Source of the DNA: Silene noctiflora
Taxonomy: Eukaryota; Streptophyta; Magnoliopsida; Caryophyllales; Caryophyllaceae
Length of the DNA stretch: 22,228 nt
Direction of reading: 5' to 3'
NCBI GenBank assembly: GCA_009801015.1
Contig: VHZZ01002605.1
Span: 40,684-62,911 of the forward strand
Shown here: in pieces, positions 1 through 8,700 of the stretch
Numbering within the stretch: position 1 is the first letter of the stretch
Layout of the letters: every line of letters starts with the position of its first letter
The notes under the pieces: model-generated
What the model saw: only the letters and a program-made list of their open reading frames with translations
The model's database searches: none
Told to the model about the DNA's origin: nothing
Made by a program: the position numbers and the translations under genes

Positions 1-265
1 ATTTGCAAAACCCCAAAAAATAAATATTAATTCCTTTTTCACTTGGATATATCCTCACATAACCCTACCCAAGTCCCAAACTATATTTTAAAAAGTCATT
101 AAACAATCGTGTTTTAATATCCTTTTACTTGGAGAAATCGTTGACTAAAGATAATAATCATCCATTTGGATTAATTATAATTATGTATCCGCATACTCAC
201 CATCTTATATATACGCGCATTCCTGTCACATCCCACCACGACAGATCATATCCTATTACCACCAC
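1..265. repeat. Left edge of tandem repeat array (segment X plus sub-repeat A1)
   Basis: Positions 1-102 recur almost unchanged at about 2841-2943 (call this X: 'gcaaaaccccaaaaa', then 'cacttggatatatcctca', then 'aaccctacccaagtccc'). Position 103 begins the first copy of sub-repeat A ('acaatcgtgttttaatatcc'), which recurs at 1791 and 2286. A1 runs to about 262 ('cctattaccaccacc') and is then cut by the LTR-like insertion. No coding potential is seen. The window starts inside the array, so its true left limit is unknown. Confidence 0.8.
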
Positions 266-1757
266 CAAAGATTGTGTATTGTGCTGATTATAAGTGCTTA
301 ATTTATATACTTTAACCCCTTAGATTAGCTCTATTTTACATGTCATTTAGCACTCATCTTAGTGTTTTTGAGCTAATATTGTTATTATAGTTGCATTTGC
401 GTGTTTAAACATGTTTTGTAGGTATTTGAGCTTTTATGAGCTAAATTCTACTAAATATGCAAGCTAGAGTACAAAAGCTAAGTCATGAGCAAGTGTTGGA
501 CCAAGTGTTGCATGTTGCATTGGTTTTGCATGGAAATAATTTTGGATCAAAGAATAAAAATGCAAATGAAGTTAAATGCAAAGTCAAGCCCAAATTCANG
601 TCCAAATTAGGTGGAGACTTTGGATGCTAAAGCACATTGGATGCTAATATTGAAGCTCTTAATCGGACGCTTAAAGAAGCATTAAACTGCAACTTAGGAT
701 TCTCTAATGCATTTAATCAAGGAATTAAGAGGAAAAAGTCGGATCACTACGACCCCGATCGGGGCCACCAACCCCGATCAGGGCCATCATACTCTATGCT
801 CATTCGTTACTCTTACGCACTCCTATAAATAGGAGCCCTATGATACACTTCGAAACACCTCTCTACACATATTCTTACATATTATTCTCTCTAAATAAAG
901 TAGTTAGTTTAGTTTAGTTTAGTTTAGTTTAATTTAGTTTAGATTAGTATTTCATTTTTATTACAAACATTTCTTTTATCATGTTCAAGTTATCCAAGTC
1001 ACATTTCAAGTTATCTCATATTGCATTGTTCATCAATTTCATTTACGGTAATCCTTTCTAGTTTTCATTTTATTTATGTTGTTTACTTTGTAGTTTTGTA
1101 TTTCATTTGCAAGTTTCATTTACATTATAGCTTTACATTATGTTTGCATGTTTATTTCCATTTAACATTTGTATTTCTTATTTCCTTCACATGAGTAACT
1201 AAAATTCTTAGTCTAGGGATTAGGGGAGTCATGTATAATTGATAAATAAAACAAGTTGTTTAATTGGTTGTTCACTTAGCATCTCTACCATGTTTGCGTT
1301 GTAATGTTAGTTTACGATTAGTGGCCAAAATCTTGGACTAATACATTCTATAAGTCGAGAGGCACGAAAATGTATTAGAACTAGCATGCGTAGTGGACCG
1401 AACTAACTCATAGTGAAAGCTTGTTAGGAACCGATTTAAGGCCGATGCTAATAGTGAAAGCTAGGTATCTTTAGGCCTAGATGATCATTTGTGGCTACTA
1501 GTTTAATAACTAATTTAAATATCAATTTGCATGTATGAACCGAACCCCCTAGACGTCTTTTACTTTATTGTTTTCATTTATATTTTACTTTGCATAAATC
1601 AACCAATCTACATAATTCGTGACCGACCGATATAAAATTCAATCCATAGCAACTAATTAACAACCACCTTACTCCCTATGGATTCGACTCCCTAAATACT
1701 ACATTAATTTGTTGTACCTAGGTTATTTATTTTTGATAGGTTGACGACAACCTCATC
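266..1757 (+). mobile_element. Solo LTR of a Ty3/gypsy-type retrotransposon (probable)
   Basis: This roughly 1.49-kb block interrupts sub-repeat A1 and is absent from the other repeat copies. It begins near TGTGTATTGTGCTG and ends near CCTCATCA, giving TG...CA limits. It contains a core promoter (TATAAATA at 824-831 in 'cctataaataggagccc'), a (AGTTT)n stretch at about 901-948, and near its 3' end the phrase 'ccctatggattcgactccc', which is typical of long Athila/Tat-type LTRs. No primer-binding site follows and no gag or pol sequence is present, so it is read as a solo LTR. No clean 5-bp target duplication was found, so the exact ends are uncertain by about 10 bp. Orientation is inferred from the TATA box. 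The short reading frames inside it have no recognisable product. Confidence 0.65.
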
Positions 1758-2771
1758 ATGTGCAATAACAATTAAAGTATAACGACAAGAACAATCGTGT
1801 TTTAATATCCTTTACATGGAAAAATCGTTGACTGTAGATTAATTATAATTATGTATCCGCATACTCATCATCTCATATATACGCGCGTTTCTGTCACATC
1901 CCACCCGACAGATCACATCCTATTACCACCGTCCGCCACCGGTTATGCAGCATGAAAGTTCATAAAATCATTAATTGCGAATTATGAAAAAAACAATTAA
2001 AGATACAACGACAAGGACAATCATGTTTTAATGTTTTGACTTGAAAAAACCGTTGACGACATATTATCCTTTTGGATTAATTTTAGTATGCACGTTGAAT
2101 ATCTTATTTACACGCGCGTTTCTCCAACATCCCATTATAACACACCCACATCGTACTTACCGATGTTACCGTTTTTAGATTATACCTATTTTCTTCATTT
2201 TTTTCTACTTATTTATCTTAAAAATTAACTAATTATAATTTACGCTTCGTTTATTACATGTTTTATATCGCGTTATATTTATAGAACAATCATGTTTTAA
2301 TATCCTTTACATGGAAAAATCATTGACTGTAGATTAATTATAATTATGTATCTGCATACTCATCATCTTATATATACGCGCGTTCCTGTCACATCCCACC
2401 CGACAAATCATATCCTATTACTACCACCGGTTATGCAGCATGAAAGTTCATAAAATCATTAATTGCGAATTATGAAAAAAACAATTAAAGATACAACGAC
2501 AAGAACAATCATGTTTTAATGTTTTGACTTGAAAAAACCGTTGACGATATATTATCTTTTTGGATTAAATACTAGTATGCGCGTTGAATATCTTATTTAC
2601 ACGCGNGTTCCTCCAACATCCCATCATAACACACCCACATCATACTTACCGATGTTACCATTTTTAGATTATACCTATTTTCTTCATTTCTTCTACTTAT
2701 TTATCTTAAAAATTAACTAATTATAATTTACGTTTCATTTATTACACGTTTTATATCGCGTTATATTTATA
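1758..2771. repeat. Tandem A/B array, about 495-bp units
   Basis: Two nearly identical units start at 1791 and 2286, an offset of 495 bp. Each holds two related sub-repeats, A (1791 and 2286) and B (2017 and 2505). Both sub-repeats open with 'acaatc(a/g)tgttttaat' and contain a TTGAC core, an AT-rich block, 'ata(t/c)acgcgcg' and 'aacatccca' or 'cacatccca'. The arrangement is therefore hierarchical: A-B-A-B. Positions 1764-1790 are the tail of the interrupted A1 copy. Reading frames here are short and differ between copies, so nothing supports a gene. It could be a local satellite or the interior of a non-autonomous element. Confidence 0.85.
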
Positions 2772-2840
2772 CCGATTTTATACATTCTCTTAGAATGTGC
2801 TTGCCATTTGAATCATATATACTAGCATGCTCAAAAATAC

Positions 2841-2950
2841 AATTTGCAAAACCCCAAAAAGTAACTATTAATTCCCTTTTCACTTGGATATATCCTCAAA
2901 TAACCCTACCCAAGTCCCAAACTATATTTAAAAAGCCATTAAATGTGATG
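2841..2950. repeat. Second copy of segment X, direct repeat of positions 1-102
   Basis: The block from 'caatttgcaaaaccccaaaa' through 'aaaaagccattaaa' repeats positions 1-102 in direct orientation with a few substitutions. X therefore brackets the A/B array on both sides, either as part of a longer repeat unit or as flanking direct repeats of an element. Confidence 0.8.
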
Positions 2951-3540
2951 TATCACGAGAATAATGTATCAATTCAAAACAACATTTCTACAAGGCAAGG
3001 CATCCAAGAACATAAAAGGAAGAAAAAATATGACTTAGATCACTCAAAATAATGCTTTCATTTCCTTCCTCTCAAAATTAGTTGTGATATATAATATTAA
3101 AATTATGGTATTAAGTCTTTAATCGCCTTTCTGACGATCTCATATTATGAGAGAGCTTATATTTATAAAAAAAAAAATTATTCATTTAATGGTAATAAAT
3201 AAGTTATCCTTTTATATAATGAGACTGTCTTATGCAATAGTTACTGTTCGACTAATTATTAGCCGTTAATTCTACAAAACCCAAGATGATAATGATGTTA
3301 ATTAATTGTTAATNGTTAATAATCTTTCCATTTTTAATCTCAGAAAGTGCATTATACGCGCTAATTTAGTGCGAGTAGGGGACGAATGAATTAAGGGGAA
3401 CATAAGTACACACTTCTTTTTCTCTTGTTCTTTTTGTCAAACTTGAAACGCCAGTCTCTTTTTAACTGATTTTACTCACTCTTCCGCTGACTTTTTTTTT
3501 TTATTTTTATTACCTTGACACATATCATAGATAGGATGCA
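2951..3540. other. Intergenic, no gene seen
   Basis: AT-rich sequence with a poly-A run near 3170. It includes 'aatgagactgtcttatg' at about 3219, a phrase common in interspersed repeats of some eudicots. No coding region, RNA gene or bounded element could be supported. Confidence 0.6.
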
Positions 3541-3544
3541 GATG

Positions 3545-3655
3545 TCATTTAGCTTATCTGATAAAGTCATAAAGAGCGAGGCTCACAAGTCACAACCTTG
3601 GTTCAAACCTTAACAGTATCATATTCGCACTTGTGACTCTCTTTACCCAAAAAAA
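3545..3655 (+). mobile_element. SINE-like retroposon remnant
   Basis: GGTTCAAACC at 3600-3609 fits the RNA polymerase III B-box consensus (GGTTCRANNCC). About 40 bp upstream, 'tagcttatctgataa' (from 3550) is a plausible degenerate A-box. The body ends in 'tgtgactctctttaccc' followed by a short poly-A (3649-3655), a typical plant SINE tail. No convincing flanking duplication was found. The call rests on this layout, not on a family match. Confidence 0.55.
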
Positions 3656-3719
3656 TCAACATATTATTTATAGGTTCCGTTAAAATAAGCGCAAATTCTC
3701 ATTTGTGATAGGCAATATC

Positions 3720-3737
3720 CGTCACAAGCTTGTGACG
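3720..3737. repeat. Perfect 18-bp palindrome
   Basis: CGTCACAAGCTTGTGACG reads the same on both strands. It lies about 550 bp upstream of the HD-ZIP IV TATA box, next to a weaker inverted motif ('aaattctcatttgtgat'). It may be the end or fold of a decayed mobile element. No regulatory role can be claimed from sequence alone. Confidence 0.85.
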
Positions 3738-4285
3738 ATTTAAATAAGAGCTACTTGATTAAATAAAGACAAGTCATTTGCGATTCCTTAGACACTCTTT
3801 TTTTGTTTTATCAATCCATGTAGGTAATACTTGACCCGTAACTTATTGTAAAATGAGAGCGTTTGAGAGACCGGTACCATCTTATGACCTTTTAGCTTGC
3901 AATGTCTTTCTTTTATTATGATTAATTTATTTACTTATAATTATTATTTGTTTAATTATTCTCCTCGTTTTAATTATTTATATAACTTAAATTGAAATAT
4001 TTCTCACAAAATAATACAAAAAATAACGGATATATTACTGTTTCTCATGTTCAAGTTATTGTTTACTCTCTATCCCGGTCTTTTGTTATCATTTCTCTTC
4101 AGATATATTATTTTCACATATTCCATATGTTAGTCTTTGTGCAAAAAACAAACATAAAAAGTTAATCAGGATCGACCAATCAGTTTATAGTTGGTAAAAC
4201 TATTGTACATTTGTACACTGTAACGGTCTTTTTTAAGAATTTGAGTACTTTATTTTTTTTAGCTTTACCTTTTTTCTTACATTCT
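3738..4285. other. Upstream region of the HD-ZIP IV gene
   Basis: AT-rich sequence with no coding potential. 'actctctatcccggtctttt' at about 4065 resembles one end of a Stowaway-type MITE, but no matching partner end with a clear TA duplication was found. Any distal promoter of the HD-ZIP IV gene should lie here. Confidence 0.5.
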
Positions 4286-4291
4286 TGTCTA

Positions 4292-4299
4292 TATATAAA
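4292..4299 (+). promoter_or_regulatory. TATA box of the HD-ZIP IV gene
   Basis: TATATAAA lies in 'tgtctatatataaacaaggg'. Pyrimidine-adenine start candidates occur 22-27 bp downstream (about 4314-4319), and a well-formed splice donor follows at 4380. The spacing to a short 5'-UTR exon makes this the best core promoter for the gene at 5713-11103. No cDNA evidence is available. Confidence 0.6.
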
Positions 4300-4315
4300 C
4301 AAGGGATAGGTTCAC

Positions 4316-4379
4316 AACATAGCAATGCAAGTTAACCATTCATAAGAGTGAAGAACAAAGCACTAATCAACAAGTGAAG
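4316..4379 (+). other. Non-coding 5'-UTR exon of the HD-ZIP IV gene (predicted)
   Basis: This short purine-rich leader follows the TATA box and ends in a near-consensus donor, 'gtgaag|gtaaga' (intron starts 4380). The matching acceptor is 'gattttgtag' ending at 5706, seven bases before the start codon, so the leader intron would be about 1.33 kb. The leader holds a six-codon upstream reading frame, 4325-4345 (ATG, five further codons, TAA). If transcription starts near 4316 that ATG sits almost at the cap and may be skipped. Confidence 0.5.
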
Positions 4380-4625
4380 GTAAGAAAAAAAAACCTATAT
4401 TATATTTTATATTTCAATTGAATATATTTGATTTTTAACCAAAGGGAATCATCCACCATTGAAATTTGCAAGTATGTCAGCTACTATCATGCAAAAGAAC
4501 TCTATTTATATCTTTTTATACTCCAATTGTTTATGCTTCTTCAACATCTTATAGTTTAATTTAATCTATAAAAAATTAAATTAATCTCAAAGCATTTCTA
4601 TGGATCTTCACATGCAATTAGGTAA

Positions 4626-4832
4626 ACATCTGTCTCAATTATTTGTTTATCTTTTTTATTTTAAGGTATCTCCGTTAATTGTTTACCTTTTTTTATTTTA
4701 GGAATGTTTTTTATGAGCAATTTGATCTTCCACGCTCAATTTGGTTTACTTGTCATTTAATAATTGACCATGCCTTTTTCCCTGGTTTTTGTGTTAAAAC
4801 CAAAGGTAAACAAATGACTTGGACCGAAGGAG
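4626..4832. mobile_element. Degenerate Stowaway-type MITE in the leader intron
   Basis: The right end, 'ggtaaacaaatgacttggac' followed by 'cgaaggag' and TA, is the inverted form of the common plant Stowaway end. The left side, 'ctgtctcaattatttgttta' at about 4630, is a diverged inverted match. A second left-end-like copy, 'tctccgttaattgtttacc', lies at about 4669, suggesting a partial tandem duplication of that end. The left boundary is approximate. Confidence 0.45.
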
Positions 4833-5712
4833 TAATATATAGGAATTAGATACATAAAAGAGTCTTAAAAGAATCTTTTACATCTTTACACTTACACTAT
4901 TCATTTACATTCATTTTTCTCCTAATTTTTTTTATCTTTTATATTTCATTCTCAAATTTTTATTCCTAATTTTTTTTTTTGAAATTTGATGAAATAAAAG
5001 GGGAAATGGAAAACCACATAAAAAGAGTTTTTTAATGTTTGAATTAGTTTGGAGCACCTAGTTAACAACTACAAGGGGACAAGGTTTAACCTTGAAATGG
5101 TAATGTATACTTCAATTAGTATTTTTTTTTCCATGCATTCAATATAAAATCCATCAAAAAATTTCAAATTTTATATACTTTCTATTGTAAATTTTTCAAA
5201 TTTATATACTTTCTCTAGTAAAAAAAAATCATTTTTTGTAGATTTTTTTTTTCATTTTTTTTAGGTTTAAAAATGTACTTTTTGTGATTACTATGTTTGG
5301 ATTATATCAGGTGATTTTTAGAAGATTTGGTCTCTTGGGTCATTTTCATGAGTTGACACTTGATATTGTTGTTGTACTTCTATTTTGTCTTTAAAAAAAA
5401 TTGTTCTTTTTGTATTAAAAATGTTGTTTTGACTTAAGTCTTCTATTCCATTTTTGTCTTTGATGATGTCCATCTTTTTTAAAAGAAAATCATTTTACTA
5501 CCCTATTTTTATTTATTTAATTTATATTTGATGTTCAATATGATTTAACTTTAATAATGTAGGAGTTTAAGAATAATTGGCAATGAACTCACCCTATGTT
5601 TCATGCATTCGCGAAATTTCTTTACTTTAACAAAAAAAAAGGTAAATAACTGACTGACACGGATAGAGTAACATAACATTGGATAAATTTCGATGTGATT
5701 TTGTAGGGTAAA

Positions 5713-8700
5713 ATGGAGGGTCAAGGAGAAATGGGAGTTTTTGGTGGTGAATTGGATGCAAACAACATGATGGTGATTGAAAGAGATGATTCAGGAAGTA
5801 ATGACTCAATCTCCAATAATGTTCATGGTGAAGGAACTTCTCAAAGTAATGGTTCAACTTCTAAGGGAAAATCCAAGAAATATCATAGGCACACCCCTAA
5901 ACAAATCGAAGAACTCGAAAAGTAAGTTGATTTTTTCCTTTTTTTTCGATGATTCAAGGTCATGGTTCATGTTAGTCGACTTTAAAACCTGTGGAGCAAT
6001 GCTTTGCTCTTAATATTTTTTGTATGGTGTGAAAAGTTAAGTTTAGCGAGTCTAGTATAAGAGTATATGAGACTGTCTTACGTGTGAAATAACCTAAATC
6101 TTTGTGCATTTTCTACTTAATTCAAGAAGTTGAGAGGTACATTTATTTTTTTGTTTTAGTTAATTTTTTGAAATGGTTTATGTTAGTTGTTGACTCTTAA
6201 ATTATGTGGTAAAATGTGATTTGTTATAAATTTTTCCGACAATCCTTAGAACAGTTAATAATGTGATTTGTTATAAATTTTTCCGACAATCCTCAGAACA
6301 GTTAGAACCGTTAATAATGTTAGTCGGTCTTAAATCATGTTTTTGTTAATTTTTGGTATAATTTGATTTGCTTTCCAGTAGATGAAAAGTACGGAGTATA
6401 TAATTTATAAACGTTACCGTTAGTCCTCATGACGGTTCATGGTAGTCAACCCAAAATTCGATCCTGGTTAATTTTTGGTAAACCTTTAATGGAGGACTCG
6501 AAAATGATTTTCAGTTTAAGAACAATCCTAATATGGATTCATGTTAGCTGACCCTAGATTCGTCTCCTAAAAAGGGTTTGTTGTCGTTGTCGTTATGGTT
6601 AAAGGGTTGATTGCTATAAATCTTTATTTGGATCAATGTAATTTATTAATCATGGTAGAAAACAAAAATGTTTGTTTCATTCTATATATTGATATCTTAA
6701 AAGGGTTGGTTTAATTTTCGATTTGGGAACGAGAAATGCTTTAAATGTCGCTTAATCATTTCCGGGGGTGGCAGTTTCTTTGCAAACTGTGCTCATCCAG
6801 ACGAAAAACAAAGGCTTGAGATTGCAAGGAGACTTGGATTACATAACAGGCAGGTCAAGTTTTGGTTTCAGAATCGTCGAACGCAGATGAAGGTAATCTA
6901 TGCTGCTATGCACCTCGGACCTTTATAAATGAGCATAATCTTTGTTCAAATTTTTGTTATATTAGTCTAATCTTTCTCATTTAATTGTGCAAAAACAGTC
7001 ACAAATCGAGCGACATGAAAATGTAGCGCTTAAGCAAGAGTATGATAAACTCCGTCTTGAAAACATAGCATTGAGGGATATAATAAGGAACCCGATTTGT
7101 CAAAATTGCGGTGGTCCTGCAATGCTAGCGGATGGAACCATGGATGACTATCAACTTAGAATCGAGAATGTTCGTTTAAAAGAGGAATTAATCCGGGTTA
7201 ACAACATAGTTGAGAAGTTCATGGGTAGGTCGATCTCTGATTTGGCTAATCAGATAATGGCCAGTACATCCGCGAACTCTAACTTGAGTCTATCCACGTC
7301 GAGAAGTGGGTTAAGTGGGATTGGGCTTATGGGTTCACCTAGTCAAATAATGCCCATGGGACTTAACCTCGAAAATGGAGCTTCGAGCAATTCTCAGCAT
7401 GCTCCTATGAATGGTTCTATCATGATTAGTGAGTATGAGAAGACGTTATTCATGCAAGCCGGAATTGCTGCTATGGATGAATTGCTTGCCCTGGCTCAGG
7501 CTGACAGTCCTTTGTGGTTTAAAGGGTTAGACGAGAGTCGAGAATTGCTGAATCATGAGGAGTATGCGAAGAAATTCTCGCCTTTTATGGGTATCAGACC
7601 GATTAGCTTCACCGTTGATGCTACTAGGGAGACTAGTACTGTGTATATCACTAGCTTGGACCTGGTTGATACAATGATGTTCCCTGTAAGCTTTCTTCAC
7701 CCTTCTTGCATTTTTGTTCGTTGTTCGCAGACTCGACAAATGGTGAGTCATTTATAATGCAATCGGACGCATTATGAGATTGAATTGCTAAAGTACAGTT
7801 TGGTTTGTTTGTCCAATCTTCAGAAGAAATGGAAGGACATGTTTCCATGCCTTGTCGGGAAAGCTTCAACTATCGAGGTTCTCTTCATTGGCAACAATGG
7901 AACCCGAGATGGCGAACTTCAGCTGGTATGTCCTCACTCCTCATATACATTATTATTCACAATTTAAGCTTCAAAACATAGGATCGGAACTTATGTCATG
8001 AAAATGTTATTTTAGATGAATGCGGAAATGATATTTCCGTCACCATTTGTCCCTGTCCGACAAGAGAAGTTTGTACGATTTGCCAAGAAACATTCCGAGG
8101 GTATGTGGGCAGTGGTCGACGTGTCTTTGGACGTGATCCGAGAATCATCTTATTCAGCTTCATCCTTCAAGTGGAGGAGACTTCCATCTGGTTGCATCAT
8201 CCAAGATATTGCCAATGGTTATTCTGTGGTAATGTACTTCTCCAAACTCCGTTATTGTAACGTTTCCATTTACCAATCATCGATTTGTTACATAAATTCC
8301 CGTGTAAAACGGCCTTAAACAAGTATTCGTTCTCTGTTATATGCAAATTTTGTCCTAAACTCATAGTCACGACTTCTTAGTTCTTTCAACGGTTCATGTT
8401 AGGTATTTCTTGACATAATAATGGTCCAGGTAGTCAGTCTCCCATAAGACGGACTAATTATATTGTTAAATGCTAGATCGATCTCATAATAAAACTACCT
8501 TACTCTCGAAGTTACAAGTGATTAGTGATAATATTCTTAGGATTAGGGAGGATCACTAGTAATTAAGTTTGGACCATTATGTCAGAAAATCTCTAATTTT
8601 CATTTTTATTGAACGTGAATTTTTATCATAAAAAGGCGGCATATTGCCCGGAATTTTTCTTGAATTTGGTACAGTTATCTACATTGTTTATAGGGATGGA

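Noticed and set aside
637-828. Open frame of 63 codons in the repeat-rich left end
   Set aside because: Lies in the U3 region of an LTR, shows no domain, and overlaps palindromes and the promoter.
6386-6400. 'tacggagta' resembling a Stowaway end in the first coding intron, and 'tactccgta' near 9539
   Set aside because: Isolated ends with no partner inverted repeat. They are probably relics but no element can be bounded.
7731-7742. A 12-nt in-frame microexon (CAG|ACTCGACAAATG|GTGAGT) in the HD-ZIP IV gene
   Set aside because: The upstream intron would be only 45 nt, below the usual plant minimum. Direct splicing 7685 to 7824 gives the family-normal length. Its GTGAGT donor is instead kept as a possible alternative exon end.
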